In this document: positions 45,894-54,862 of the stretch, piece after piece
Numbering within the stretch: position 1 is the stretch's first letter
How the letters are laid out: each line of letters opens with the position of its first letter
Assembly: GCF_017487405.1 (NCBI RefSeq)
Contig: NZ_CP062222.1
Span: forward strand, 2,465,001 to 2,529,000
From: Brevundimonas goettingensis
GTDB taxonomy: Bacteria; Pseudomonadota; Alphaproteobacteria; Caulobacterales; Caulobacteraceae
Reading direction: 5' to 3'
Length of the DNA stretch: 64,000 nucleotides
Notes under the pieces: generated by a model
Told to the model about the DNA's origin: nothing
The model's database searches: none
Seen by the model: only the letters and a program-made list of their open reading frames with translations
Position numbers and translations under genes: made by a program

Positions 45894-47306
45894 TTATGCG
45901 CCGATCCCGGGGTTGTCGAGCGCGGCCAGGGCCTTTGCGACCAGCGAGGCCTTCGAACCGTTGGATCCCTTGACCATGACGATGTCGCCGGGGCCCACGA
46001 GATCGGCCGCCTGGGCCGCCAGTTCGGCCGCCGTCGCGGCCCACAGGCCCCGGCGCGGGGCCGGCAGGGCGTCGTACAGATGGCGCATCTGGGGACCGGC
46101 CGCATGGACCAGATCCAGCTTCGCGACCTCGATGGTCTCTGCCAGACCGGCGTGCAGGGCCGTCGACTGGTCACCCAGCTCCAGCATGTCGGTCAGGACC
46201 ACGACGCGGCGGCCGCTTCCCGTGACCGGCTTGGCGCCCAGGCTCATGAAGCCGGCCCGCATCGACAGCGGATTGGCGTTGTAGCTCTCGTCGATCAGGG
46301 TGAAGGCGCCGCCGGCCGTGCGAACGGTCCGCGTCTCGCCGCGCCCCGCCAGTGGCTGGAACTCGGCCAGGGCCGCGAAGGCCGTCTCGACCGGCACGTC
46401 CAGGGCGTCCAGCATCAGGATCACCGCCAGGCTGTTCAGCCCCCAGTGGAAGCCGGTCTGCTTCAGCGAGAAGGCGTGGGTGCGGCCCCAGATCTCGGCG
46501 GTCACCCGCGCGCCGTCCGGGCCGGGGACGAAGTCGATCAGCCGCGCGTCCTGACCCGGGCCCGACCCGAACTGGGCGATGCGCGCGCCCTGACGCAAGG
46601 CGGCCTCGCGCAGCAGGTCGACCCAGACGTTGTCGCCGTTGATGACCGCCACCCCGCCGGGGCCGAGCCCCTGGAAGATGGCCGACTTCTCGCGCGCCAC
46701 CCCGGTCTCGCCGTCGGAGAAGCCCTCGATATGGACCGGGCCGACAGTGGTCACGCAGGCCGCGTGCGGCTGGACCATCTTCGACAGCGGCCCGATCTCG
46801 CCGGGCGTGTTCATGCCGATCTCGAACACCGCCCGTTCGACCGTCGCCGGCATCCGGGCCAGGGTCAGGGGCACGCCGATATGGTTGTTGTAGCTCTTGA
46901 TCGAGGCGTGGGCCGGGCCGGCCAGATCGAGACCCGCCTTGATCGCCTGGGTCACGCTGGTCTTGCCCACACTGCCGGTGACCGCGCCGCGCCGCACCTG
47001 GGGCGCCCGATCGCGCGAGGCGGCGCCCAGCTGTCCCAAGGCCTTCAGGGTGTCAGGTACGACGATGCAGGGACCGCCTTCGACCGGATGTTCGACCAGC
47101 GCGCCCGACGCGCCGCGTGCGAAGGCGGCGGCGGCGAAGTCATGGCCGTCACGCTCGCCCTTCAGCGCCAGGAACAGCTCGCCCGAACCGATCTCGCGGC
47201 TGTCGTAGGTCAGTCCGGAGACGTTGAAATCGCCGCCCTCGATCCGTCCACCCGTGGCTGCGGCGATCTCGGGCGCCGTCCACAGCGGCGGATGGGTGTC
47301 AGGCAT
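45894..47306 (-). CDS. murF: UDP-MurNAc-tripeptide:D-Ala-D-Ala ligase MurF
   Basis: This 470-residue Mur ligase adds D-Ala-D-Ala. Its ATP loop is VTGSVGKTSVTQAIK, its centre has SYNNHIGVPLTLARM and FEIGMNTPGEI, and its C-terminal domain has DESYNANPLSMRAGF and VVLTDMLELG. Overall layout and length are normal. Unlike the overlapping upstream genes, it is separated from murE by 120 bp that hold two stem-loops, one covering its probable ribosome-binding AGG. Confidence 0.95.
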   Translation of the reverse strand: MPDTHPPLWTAPEIAAATGGRIEGGDFNVSGLTYDSREIGSGELFLALKGERDGHDFAAAAFARGASGALVEHPVEGGPCIVVPDTLKALGQLGAASRDRAPQVRRGAVTGSVGKTSVTQAIKAGLDLAGPAHASIKSYNNHIGVPLTLARMPATVERAVFEIGMNTPGEIGPLSKMVQPHAACVTTVGPVHIEGFSDGETGVAREKSAIFQGLGPGGVAVINGDNVWVDLLREAALRQGARIAQFGSGPGQDARLIDFVPGPDGARVTAEIWGRTHAFSLKQTGFHWGLNSLAVILMLDALDVPVETAFAALAEFQPLAGRGETRTVRTAGGAFTLIDESYNANPLSMRAGFMSLGAKPVTGSGRRVVVLTDMLELGDQSTALHAGLAETIEVAKLDLVHAAGPQMRHLYDALPAPRRGLWAATAAELAAQAADLVGPGDIVMVKGSNGSKASLVAKALAALDNPGIGA

Positions 47307-47313
47307 AGGCGAC

Positions 47314-47373
47314 GAGCCTGATCGGTTGAGGGCGGATCGCTTCGCGATTCGACCGATGCCGTGAATCAGGCTC
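47314..47373 (-). other. Stem-loop in the murF leader
   Basis: GAGCCTGAT at 47314-47322 pairs with ATCAGGCTC at 47365-47373; inside, CGGT/ACCG and ATCGC-TTC-GCGAT extend the fold. On the mRNA (minus strand) the AGG 10 bases before the murF ATG lies inside the outer stem, so folding could hide the ribosome-binding site. Confidence 0.5.
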
Positions 47374-47386
47374 GATCTTCATTTCT

Positions 47387-47434
47387 GAGCATGATCTCGA
47401 CCGAGATCCGCTTTCACATTTCGAGATCATGCTC
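47387..47434. repeat. Palindromic repeat at the 3' end of murE
   Basis: GAGCATGATCTCGA at 47387-47400 and its perfect inverse at 47421-47434 form a 14-bp stem around 20 bases. It resembles palindromic repeats known from rhizobial genomes that begin and end with the same GAGCATGATC. It supplies the last codons and stop of murE. Confidence 0.65.
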
Positions 47435-48887
47435 TGAGGGCCTCGGTCGCTTCGGTGACGTCGTCGAAGGGATGGGTCACCCCGGCGACGATCTGACCCT
47501 GTTCATGCCCTTTTCCGGCGATGACCACCACATCTCCTTCGCCCATCAGCGATACGGCGTGACGAATGGCTTCGCGGCGGTCGCCGATCTCGAGCGCCTC
47601 AGGACAGCCCTTCTTCACTTCCGCGCGGATCAGGGCGGGCTTTTCGGAGCGGGGATTGTCGTCGGTGACGATGGCGACGTCGGCCAGACGACCCGCGATC
47701 TCGCCCATCAGGGGCCGCTTGCCGCGATCCCGGTCGCCGCCCGCGCCGAAGACCACGATCAGCCTGCCCGTCGCATGAGGACGCAGGGCCGTCAGCACCG
47801 TCTCCAGACCGTCGGGCGTGTGGGCGTAGTCGACATAGACCTCGCCGCGGGCCTCGAGGCCCTCCGGACCGCGCACCCGCTGCAGACGGCCTTGCGCGCC
47901 CGTGATCCCTTCCAGGGCGCCCAGCACCCGGTCGGCGCTTTCGCCGGCAGCGATGCACAGGCCCGCCGCGACCAGGGCGTTCGAAGCCTGGAAGGCCCCC
48001 GCCAGCGGCAGGAGGATGTCATGGACCACGCCGCGCACGTCGATCTGCAGGCGCTGGCCTTCCGGCGTCGCCTTGCGGCCGATCAGGGCCAGGTCGCGGC
48101 CGCGCTCGCCCACGCCCATGATGCCCAGGCCAGACATGATGCTGGCCGAGGCGAAGCTGGAATAGGCGTCGGAATCCGCGTTAAGCACCGCCGTCCGGCC
48201 GCGCGGCAGCAGGGTCTCGAACAGTCGAAGCTTGGCGGCGCGGTACTCTTCCATCGTGCCGTGATAGTCGAGGTGGTCCTGGGTCAGGTTGGTGAAACCC
48301 GCCGCCTTGATCGTGACCCCGTCCAGACGGCGCTGGTCGATACCGTGCGACGAGGCTTCCAGCGCCAGATGGGTCACCTGTTTCGCGGCCAGCTCGGCCA
48401 GCAGACGCGCGGCGTCGGCGGCGTCGGGGCTAGTCAGGCCGGGACCGGTCAAGGCGTAGGTCTTGTCGCCCTTCTGACCGACGACGCCGAGCGTGCCCAT
48501 GCTGGCCGACTTGAGGCCGAGGCCAGCCCAGATCTGGCGGCAGAAGGCGGCGACCGAGGTCTTGCCGTTGGTGCCGGTGATGGCGACGCAGGTCGCGGGC
48601 TGGGCGCCGTAGAAGCTGCGCGCGGCCAGGGCGTAGGCCCGGCGCACATCGCCCGACGTGACCAGCAGCGGCGCCGTATCCACCGGGGTGTCGACCGGGG
48701 CCAGGATCGCCGCCGCGCCCTGCGCCAAGGCCTGCGGGATGAAGGCGCGGCCGTCGGCGGCGCTGCCCGGCAGGGCCACGAACAGGGCGCCCGGAGCGAC
48801 CTTGCGGCTGTCGGCGGTTACACCGGTGATGACCGGGTCCGAAGCCACGTCGCGGCGCAGCAGGTCGGACAGGTGAATGGCGCTCAT
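47427..48887 (-). CDS. murE: UDP-MurNAc-L-Ala-D-Glu:meso-DAP ligase MurE
   Basis: This 486-residue Mur ligase adds the third residue. The ATP loop is ITGTNGKTSVAAFC and the central Lys region is NLTQDHLDYHGTMEEYRAAKLRLF. The DNPR motif (TDDNPRSEKP) shows that meso-diaminopimelate is the substrate. Its ATG overlaps the ftsI stop by 4 bp. Its last two codons and stop fall inside a palindromic repeat, so the C-terminus probably changed when the repeat arrived. Confidence 0.95.
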   Translation of the reverse strand: MSAIHLSDLLRRDVASDPVITGVTADSRKVAPGALFVALPGSAADGRAFIPQALAQGAAAILAPVDTPVDTAPLLVTSGDVRRAYALAARSFYGAQPATCVAITGTNGKTSVAAFCRQIWAGLGLKSASMGTLGVVGQKGDKTYALTGPGLTSPDAADAARLLAELAAKQVTHLALEASSHGIDQRRLDGVTIKAAGFTNLTQDHLDYHGTMEEYRAAKLRLFETLLPRGRTAVLNADSDAYSSFASASIMSGLGIMGVGERGRDLALIGRKATPEGQRLQIDVRGVVHDILLPLAGAFQASNALVAAGLCIAAGESADRVLGALEGITGAQGRLQRVRGPEGLEARGEVYVDYAHTPDGLETVLTALRPHATGRLIVVFGAGGDRDRGKRPLMGEIAGRLADVAIVTDDNPRSEKPALIRAEVKKGCPEALEIGDRREAIRHAVSLMGEGDVVVIAGKGHEQGQIVAGVTHPFDDVTEATEALRA

Positions 48888-50647
48888 CGGCCGTCCCCTT
48901 CCACGTCCTGGAAGCGCGGGATCTTGTCGCCCAGCGCGGTGCGATAGGGGTCCGCGCGACGCTGGACGCCGAGGAAGCCGGCGATGCGGTCGGCGATACG
49001 GCCCACGGCCGGCGCCGCGACGAAGCCGCCCGTCTTGGGATAGGTCTGTGGCTCGTCCATCAGGACAAGGATCGAATAGCGGTGGGTGCCGACCGGGCCG
49101 TCCGACGGGAAAATCGCGGCGAAGGTGCCGACGGCGTGGCTGGGGTCATAACGACCGTTGACCAGCTTGTTGGCCGAGCCGGTCTTGCCCCCGACGCGCA
49201 GGCCCGGGGCCTCGGCGAAGTTGCCCGAGCCGGCGACGACGTTGCGGCGCATCAGCTCCAGCATGGTCAAGGAGGTCTGTTCCGACACCACCCGGCGGCC
49301 TTCGCCCCGGTTCGGCGCCCCGCCCTTGCGCAGGCTCAGCGGCAGATAGCGGCCGCCGTTGGCCAGGGCGCCCATGGCCGCCGACATCTGCGCGGGGGTG
49401 ATGGAGATGCCATAGCCGAAGGACATCGAGGCCAGGGTCGAATCCGACCAGTCGCGCGGCCGGATGGGACGGGCCGATTCCCGCAGCTCGATCGGCGCCG
49501 GCTCCAGGAAGCCGAAGCGCGTCATGTAGTCCCTCATCATCGTCCCGCCCATGCCGACGGCGAGGCGCGAGGAGCCGATGTTGGACGAGTGCAGATAGAC
49601 TTCCTCGAGGCTCAGGACCCGGTTGGTGGCGTGGAAGTCGGTGATGCGCCGCGTGCCGATCATATAGGCGCTGGAGGCGTCGATCATGGAGTTCATGTCG
49701 GCCCGGCCGGCGTCGACGGCGGCGGCGATGGTGAAGGTCTTGAACACCGACCCCATCTCATAGACCGAGCCCACGGCGCGGTTCATCGTGCCCAGCGGCC
49801 AGCTGGCCATACCGAGGACTTCGCCGGTGCGGGTGTCGGTGACGATCCCGACCGCGCCCTTTGAGCCGTTGGCGATGGCGGCGGCGGCCAGTTCGTTCTC
49901 CAGCACGCCCTGGACGCGCAGGTCGATCGACAGCGGGAACTCGTCGCCGCGCGCGCCGGCGGCGCGGATCTCGTCGTTGAAGGCCAGTTCGGCGCCGGCC
50001 GTGCCCTGCCCGCCGGTGTCCGCCGAGCCGACGACATAGGTGGCGGAGTTGTTGAGCGGATAGACGCGGCGATCCTCCGGTTCGAACGACACCCCGCCCA
50101 GGGCCAGGGCATGGATGGTCGCCCGTTCGCGCGGGGTCAGGCCGGTCTGGACGATCAGGCGACGCTCGCCGAACAGCACCTTGCGCAGCCTTGACGCCGG
50201 GATGGCCGGCATGGCGCGGTGAATCTGCTCATAGGCCAGCTGACGGTCCCAGACCTCGGCCGGATCGATATAGAGGCCGTAGTGGGTGATGTTCGACGCC
50301 AGCAGGGCGCCGTTGCGATCCACCAGATCGGCGCGGGTCAGGGCGTTGGGATTGTCGATCGACCCCAGGCCGCCGCGCTTGGCGAACAGGGCGGCGTGGG
50401 CCGCGCCGATGGCCAGGCCGGCGAAGACCAGCGAGAAGACACAGGTGATCAGGAAGATGCGGACCCGGGTGTCTTCCTCGGGGCGGCCGTCGGCGCGGGC
50501 GCGCTCGAACGCATGCTCGATCCACCAGATGCCCGACGCGACCAGGCGCAGCCACGGTGACAGGCTTTGCCCCACGGTCGAGCCCAGCGCAGGACGCGGG
50601 CCGGGTGCGGGACGATGGAAATCGGTGCGGTGATCGTGAACGCTCAC
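48884..50647 (-). CDS. ftsI: Septal peptidoglycan transpeptidase FtsI (PBP3)
   Basis: This 587-residue class B penicillin-binding protein has one N-terminal TM helix (about 64-85, VRIFLITCVFSLVFAGLAIG), a pedestal with LTRADLVDRNGALLA, and a transpeptidase domain. The active-site motifs are SVFK (in GSVFKTF), SSN (in HSSNIG) and KTG (in GKTGSANK). It crosslinks septal peptidoglycan with FtsW. The Pro/Arg-rich N-terminal cytoplasmic tail of about 60 residues is longer than in E. coli. Its ATG overlaps the ftsL stop. Confidence 0.95.
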   Translation of the reverse strand: MSVHDHRTDFHRPAPGPRPALGSTVGQSLSPWLRLVASGIWWIEHAFERARADGRPEEDTRVRIFLITCVFSLVFAGLAIGAAHAALFAKRGGLGSIDNPNALTRADLVDRNGALLASNITHYGLYIDPAEVWDRQLAYEQIHRAMPAIPASRLRKVLFGERRLIVQTGLTPRERATIHALALGGVSFEPEDRRVYPLNNSATYVVGSADTGGQGTAGAELAFNDEIRAAGARGDEFPLSIDLRVQGVLENELAAAAIANGSKGAVGIVTDTRTGEVLGMASWPLGTMNRAVGSVYEMGSVFKTFTIAAAVDAGRADMNSMIDASSAYMIGTRRITDFHATNRVLSLEEVYLHSSNIGSSRLAVGMGGTMMRDYMTRFGFLEPAPIELRESARPIRPRDWSDSTLASMSFGYGISITPAQMSAAMGALANGGRYLPLSLRKGGAPNRGEGRRVVSEQTSLTMLELMRRNVVAGSGNFAEAPGLRVGGKTGSANKLVNGRYDPSHAVGTFAAIFPSDGPVGTHRYSILVLMDEPQTYPKTGGFVAAPAVGRIADRIAGFLGVQRRADPYRTALGDKIPRFQDVEGDGR

Positions 50648-51057
50648 TGCGGCTCTCCCGTCGTCGTTGCGGGAGCGGGGGCGGCCGCAGCGGGCGCGGC
50701 GACCGGGGCCTGAACCGGAGCGGGCGCATGGGTCGGCTTCAGGTCGGGAAGCTCGTTCTCTGTGGCCTGACGACGAACATCGACCGGGGCCAAACCAGCT
50801 TCGCGCGACAGGGCCTCCAACCGGCTCGGCTGTTCCAGACGCGAAATCTCGGCGCGCAGCAGGCGGACGCGCTGGCGGTTCTCGGCGATGTCGCGGTTCA
50901 GCTCGTCGATGCGGCTGCTTTCACGCGCGGCGGCGGCCTTGGCGATATAGACCGAGAAGATCATGGCGGCGACCATCACCACGCCGATGATCTCGACCCA
51001 GCGGATGCCGCGCACCTTCCAGTCGAACAGCCGCTTCAGCATCAGGGAGGGGTTCAT
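50644..51057 (-). CDS. ftsL: Cell division protein FtsL
   Basis: This 137-residue bitopic protein has a TM helix (about residues 21-40, [20 protein letters not shown]), a coiled coil ([29 protein letters not shown]) and a Pro/Ala-rich tail from about residue 108. It bridges FtsB and FtsI/FtsW at the septum. Position between rsmH and ftsI, with ATGA-type overlaps on both sides, supports the call; sequence conservation in FtsL is weak. Confidence 0.88.
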   Translation of the reverse strand: MNPSLMLKRLFDWKVRGIRWVEIIGVVMVAAMIFSVYIAKAAAARESSRIDELNRDIAENRQRVRLLRAEISRLEQPSRLEALSREAGLAPVDVRRQATENELPDLKPTHAPAPVQAPVAAPAAAAPAPATTTGEPQ

Positions 51058-52007
51058 GCGGCGGCCCTCCAGACGGGGGCGTCGGTGCGGACCCCGGCGC
51101 GCAGCCGGGCCGAACGCGCGCGCGGATTGGCCGCCAGCTCGTCCTCGCCCGCTTCGCGCGCGCCCTTGAACAACAGGGTGAAGCTGGGCTTGCGGGTCTC
51201 GACGGCGACCGGCGCGTGGCGCGAGCCACCGGGCGCATTGCCGCTGCGCTCGGTGAAGAAGGCCTTCACGATCCGGTCTTCCAGCGAGTGGAAGGTCACG
51301 ACCGCCAGACGGCCGCCGGGTGACAGGCTGGCCTCGGCGGCGGCCAGGCCGGCCTCCAGCTCGCCCAGCTCGTCATTGACCGCGATGCGCAGAGCCTGAA
51401 ACGTCCGGGTCGCGGGATGGGTCGGAGCGCCACGCCGGCCGCCCAGCGCCTTTTCGACGACTTCGGCCAGGTCGAGGGTGCGGGTGAAGGCCTGGCTCTG
51501 GCGGCGACGCAGGATGGCCGTGGCGATCCGCCCCGACTGGCGCTCCTCGCCATACAGCTTGATCAGATGAGCCAGCGGCCCGTGCTCATAGGTGTTGACG
51601 ATGTCGGCGGCCGTCAGACCCTGATCCGACATCCGCATGTCCAGCGGACCGTCGCGCATGAAGGAGAAGCCGCGCTCGGCCTGGTCCAGCTGCATCGAGG
51701 AGACACCAATGTCGAAGACGGCGCCGTCGAGGCGCGCCTTGCCGCTGCCCTCGAAGGCTTCGGTCAGACCCGAGAAGGGGGTGCGGACCAGGGTGAACTT
51801 CCCGGGAAAGTCCTTCGCGACCGCATCGGCGTGCGGCTGGACCGTCGGGTCACGATCCAGGGCGATGACCTCGGCCCCGGTCGACAGGATGGCGCGAGTA
51901 TAGCCGCCGGCGCCGAAGGTGGCGTCGATCATGGTCTCGCCGGGTTTCGGCGACAGGGCCTCGATCACCTCGGCGATCAGGACGGGAGCGTGGGGGGAAG
52001 CGGTCAT
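51054..52007 (-). CDS. rsmH: 16S rRNA (cytosine-1402-N4) methyltransferase RsmH (MraW)
   Basis: I take ATG 52007, which overlaps the mraZ stop as ATGA; the frame is open upstream only as a shadow of mraZ. The 317-residue protein starts [13 protein letters not shown] and has the SAM loop [14 protein letters not shown], then [29 protein letters not shown], and the C-terminal [13 protein letters not shown] block. It methylates C1402 of 16S rRNA. Second gene of the dcw operon, as usual. Confidence 0.95.
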   Translation of the reverse strand: MTASPHAPVLIAEVIEALSPKPGETMIDATFGAGGYTRAILSTGAEVIALDRDPTVQPHADAVAKDFPGKFTLVRTPFSGLTEAFEGSGKARLDGAVFDIGVSSMQLDQAERGFSFMRDGPLDMRMSDQGLTAADIVNTYEHGPLAHLIKLYGEERQSGRIATAILRRRQSQAFTRTLDLAEVVEKALGGRRGAPTHPATRTFQALRIAVNDELGELEAGLAAAEASLSPGGRLAVVTFHSLEDRIVKAFFTERSGNAPGGSRHAPVAVETRKPSFTLLFKGAREAGEDELAANPRARSARLRAGVRTDAPVWRAAA

Positions 52008-52438
52008 GCGCCCTCCCCCGACATGACGACGCCGGCGCGCTTGCGGCTGCCCGGCTTGCGGGCTTCCCACTTCGCCTTGTCCCAGATGCGGAAGCGGCGG
52101 CCCATACCGAGGATGACGACCTCGTCGGTCAGCCCGGCCTCTTCGCACAGGCTTTCCGGCAGGGTGATCCGGCCGCCGCCGTCGTAGGAGAGCGGGCGCT
52201 GCCCCGCATAGAAGGCCTCTTCCAGCGCCGTGCGGTCCTCGCTGCCGAACGGCAGGGCTTCGATGCGATCGACATAGTCGGCCATCAGCGGATCGCCGCC
52301 GGCTTCCAGACAGTCGTCCTTCATGGAGAGGAAGCAGAAGACGCCGTGCTCGGCGCCGTTTTCGGAGGTGCGGAACTCCTGGGGGATCAGGAGACGACGT
52401 TTGCCGTCCAACTGTTTCTCAAAGGTGCCGAGAAACAC
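52004..52438 (-). CDS. mraZ: Transcriptional regulator MraZ
   Basis: This 144-residue protein has two SpoVT/AbrB-like repeats: [23 protein letters not shown] at the N-terminus and [39 protein letters not shown] in the second half. MraZ binds repeats upstream of its own operon and represses or tunes dcw expression. Four evenly spaced TGGG boxes lie 87-120 bp upstream. It is the head of the dcw operon here. Confidence 0.95.
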   Translation of the reverse strand: MFLGTFEKQLDGKRRLLIPQEFRTSENGAEHGVFCFLSMKDDCLEAGGDPLMADYVDRIEALPFGSEDRTALEEAFYAGQRPLSYDGGGRITLPESLCEEAGLTDEVVILGMGRRFRIWDKAKWEARKPGSRKRAGVVMSGEGA

Positions 52439-52524
52439 GCCCTTGTCCCATCGGACCTCTCGGTCCGCCCCTGAACTGCCAAAACGTCTGGAGCCAGACG
52501 CTGATCACCCCCGGCTCACGAAAC

Positions 52525-52558
52525 TGGGATAACATGGGATCAGATGGGCCTCAATGGG
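52525..52558 (+). promoter_or_regulatory. MraZ box array upstream of mraZ (four TGGG repeats, 10-bp period)
   Basis: TGGG occurs at 52525, 52535, 52545 and 52555, exactly 10 bp apart; three of the four are TGGGA. MraZ in E. coli binds direct TGGGN repeats separated by 5 bases, which gives the same period. Here the repeats are on the plus strand while mraZ is on the minus strand. Confidence 0.8.
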
Positions 52559-52892
52559 ATTGGAAGGCACTTTTTAACCATGTTCCGACTGTGTTCACGA
52601 TGTCGCGTAATGATACGTAAGAACATACATAGAACACTTTCAGCAACGGCGGTTCGACGATCAGGTTGAGCCGAATGTCTCGCCAGCGGATTAACGAGTG
52701 AAATCAACCTCTGCGCCGGAGTTCCCCGACGGAACCCGAACAACCTTGGCGCGCGACGGCGTCGAGAGGAATACTCGCGCTGGTCATCCCAAAGTTAGGT
52801 GTGGATCGTCGGCGGACCGGCTGTCAGCGAACAGCGAAGGTTAACGCTCCTCCGGCCTCAAGTCGCCCGAAGGGCGATAGGCCAAAGAAAAA
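52559..52892 (-). promoter_or_regulatory. mraZ upstream region between the MraZ boxes and rnpB
   Basis: No gene is apparent. The first part, about 52565-52640, is AT-rich for this genome (TTTTTAACC, TACGTAAGAACATACATAG) and is the likely dcw promoter on the minus strand, but I cannot fix the -35 and -10. Two TTAAC half-sites of the CtrA type occur at about 52690 and 52842. The last 50 bp adjoin the 3' end of rnpB and may hold its terminator (GCCCGAAGGGC at about 52865). Confidence 0.45.
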
Positions 52893-53264
52893 GTCAGACG
52901 GCCTGTAAGCCGGGTTCTGTCTCGTCCGAAAACGAGTGACGATCATTCCTCTGGACCGCCCATTGCTGGACGGTTCTCGCGACCTACCCGGATGCCTCGG
53001 GCGGTGACCCTGCGAGCAAGCTCGCGCGACATCCCTATTCGGTCTTGCTCCAGGCGGGGCTTGCCATGCCGGTCCTGTTGCCAGTCCCGCGGTGGGCTCT
53101 TACCCCACCCTTTCACCCTTCCCTGCGTCGCGACGCAGGCGGTTTGCTTTCTGTGGCGCTATCCCTCGGGTCGCCCCGGGCGGGCGTTACCCGCCGCCTT
53201 TTCACCGTGGAGCCCGGACTTTCCTCGACGAGGCAAGCCTCGCCGCGACCGCCCGGCCGTCTGA
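52893..53264 (-). ncRNA. rnpB: RNase P RNA, bacterial class A
   Basis: On the minus strand the RNA starts near TCAGACGGCCGGGCGG at 53264 and has the universal GAGGAAAGTCCGGGCTCC block (about 53210-53230), AACAGAAAG-like and GGGTAAGAGCCCACC blocks, and AGACAGAACCCGGCTTACAG near the 3' end at about 52905. The two ends (P1) pair as TCAGACGGCC and GGCCGTCTGA. About 370 nt, usual for an alphaproteobacterium. It trims the 5' ends of tRNAs. Its position upstream of mraZ is common in this class. Confidence 0.95.
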
Positions 53265-53375
53265 CGGCGGCGTTAGTGACCGTTCGCAGGGGCGGCGTCA
53301 AATTTCAGTCGCATCGAATGGCCGGTTCGCGCCATGGTCACACGCGTCGCCAGACTCAACCCGACAGGACCGCCG

Positions 53376-53696
53376 ATGAGATTCTCCGCCCGCGCCCTTC
53401 TCCTCGCCGCCGGCCTGGCCCTCTCGGCCTGCGCGACGCAGATTCCGTGGGACAGCGGCGAGACCGCGCTTCAGGTCGGGATGAGCCGGTCACAGGTGGA
53501 GTCGGGTTTCGGGCCGCCGACGCGCCGGTTCACCGACGCGGAGGGCTATACTGTCTGGGCCTATGACCGCAGCGACGCCGCGTCCGGAAACACCACCGCT
53601 TCACGCGAACTGCTGGTCCGGTTCGTGGGCGATCGTGTGATGAGCTACAGCCACTCGTCCACGACGATGACCACCGCCACCACGACCAGCCCCTAG
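53376..53696 (+). CDS. Small SmpA/OmlA-like lipoprotein
   Basis: I take ATG 53376 with AGGA upstream; the frame continues further upstream only by chance. The 106-residue product has a lipoprotein signal (LALSAC, Cys near residue 20), then LQVGMSRSQVESGFGPPTRRF and YTVWAYDR, which resemble the BamE/SmpA core. A Thr-rich tail (SSTTMTTATTTSP) follows. A minor outer-membrane assembly or envelope role is possible. It ends on a CTAG shared with the amidase. Confidence 0.65.
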   Translation: MRFSARALLLAAGLALSACATQIPWDSGETALQVGMSRSQVESGFGPPTRRFTDAEGYTVWAYDRSDAASGNTTASRELLVRFVGDRVMSYSHSSTTMTTATTTSP

Positions 53697-54457
53697 TTCA
53701 GAACGCCCGTCACGCTCTCGGCGGTGGCCAGTTGCAGCACCCCCATCAGGGTGGCGCGGGTCTCGCCGTCGGCGACGCCGTCGACGCGATCCTGACGCCA
53801 GTGGCGCTGGAAGGCTTTCACCGTGGTCGCGGTTTCGGCGTCATAGGTCGAGCCCGGCTGAAGGGCGTAACCCAGACGGTGCAGCCCGGCCCGCAGCACC
53901 ACGACCCCGATCCCCTCGTCCCCGACCTGCAGGAAACCGCCGAGCGCGGCGATCCGCTCATGCGCCGGTTCGAACCACAGGCCGTGCCCGGCCTGGGCCA
54001 GCCGCTTCCACGGGAAGAGCTCGCCGGGATCTTCCTTGCGCTCGGGCGCCAGGTCGGAGTGGGCGATGATGCGGGCGTCGGGAATGCTCCAGCGCGACCG
54101 GATGTCGGCGGTCAGGGCGATCACCGCCTCGATCTGGGCGTCCGGAAAGGCGCGATAGCCGAACTCATGGCCCGGATTGACGATCTCGATGCCGATGGAG
54201 GCGGCGTTGACGTCGGTCTCGCCCTGCCAGGCGCCGCGTCCCGCGTGCCAGGCCCGGCGCTCTTCCGGGACCAGCGAGAAGATCCGCCCGTCCTCCTCAA
54301 CCAGATAGTGGGCCGAAACCTCGGCGGCCGGATCACACAGCCGCGCCAGGGCGGCCTCGCCGGTCGGCATGCCGGTATAGTGCAGGACCAGCATGTCCGG
54401 CGGCCCGCGTCGCGCATTGAAATTGGGCGACGGCGCGTCTTCGAATATCAGAGGCAT
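53693..54457 (-). CDS. N-acetylmuramoyl-L-alanine amidase (AmiD-like) with peptidoglycan-binding domain
   Basis: This 254-residue protein has an Amidase_2 domain with zinc ligands in LVLHYTGM (His) and IIAHSDLAPERKEDPG (His, Asp), plus SAHYLVEEDGRIFSLVPEERRAWHAG. A C-terminal PG_binding_1 domain follows (LGYALQPGSTYDAETATTVKAFQRHWR). No classical signal peptide is visible, so it may act on recycled muropeptides in the cytosol or be exported by other means. It cleaves the MurNAc-L-Ala bond. Confidence 0.9.
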   Translation of the reverse strand: MPLIFEDAPSPNFNARRGPPDMLVLHYTGMPTGEAALARLCDPAAEVSAHYLVEEDGRIFSLVPEERRAWHAGRGAWQGETDVNAASIGIEIVNPGHEFGYRAFPDAQIEAVIALTADIRSRWSIPDARIIAHSDLAPERKEDPGELFPWKRLAQAGHGLWFEPAHERIAALGGFLQVGDEGIGVVVLRAGLHRLGYALQPGSTYDAETATTVKAFQRHWRQDRVDGVADGETRATLMGVLQLATAESVTGVLN

Positions 54458-54467
54458 TGAGAGGCTT

Positions 54468-54785
54468 TTAGTGGCCGGGCCGTTCCCAGCCGTAGGTGAC
54501 CCAGGTGTCCCCGACCTTGCGGGCCTCGATCACGTCATCGCCGCGACGGGCGCGCACGGTCATCTTGCGGCGCGCGCTCATGGCCAGGCCGGCGAAGAAG
54601 ACCAGGACGCTGGCGACCACGGCGATGACGGCCACGGCGGCGGCGGTGAAGACGGCCAGAACGGCGCCGACGGCCAAGGCCACAATGGTCGCGACCAGCC
54701 CGGCGAGCCACATCACCGGCGCGAGCCAGCCGCTCGTCTGGCGACGAGCGTTGAAGCCAAGCGGGGTGAAGCGGTCCTGGGTCAT
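54468..54785 (-). CDS. Small membrane protein with two TM helices
   Basis: I take ATG 54785 over an upstream in-frame start at 54839. The 105-residue protein has a hydrophobic block of two helices (about residues 20-70, WLAPVMWLAGLVATIVALAV and VLAVFTAAAVAVIAVVASV) and a basic C-terminal tail (MSARRKMTVRARRGDDVIEARK) ending in WVTYGWERPGH. I do not recognise a family. It is 10 bp after the amidase start on the same strand. Confidence 0.65.
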   Translation of the reverse strand: MTQDRFTPLGFNARRQTSGWLAPVMWLAGLVATIVALAVGAVLAVFTAAAVAVIAVVASVLVFFAGLAMSARRKMTVRARRGDDVIEARKVGDTWVTYGWERPGH

Positions 54786-54862
54786 TCGAATCCCTTTCAA
54801 GGCGTTCCGTGGAACGCCTGACCCCCAATGTCGGTCCATAGAGGTGAACCGTCAATGACCAA

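Noticed and set aside
53045..53566. Open frames across the region upstream of the small lipoprotein
   Set aside because: The region holds RNase P RNA on the minus strand, with its conserved core blocks. The frames are chance readings of that RNA gene.
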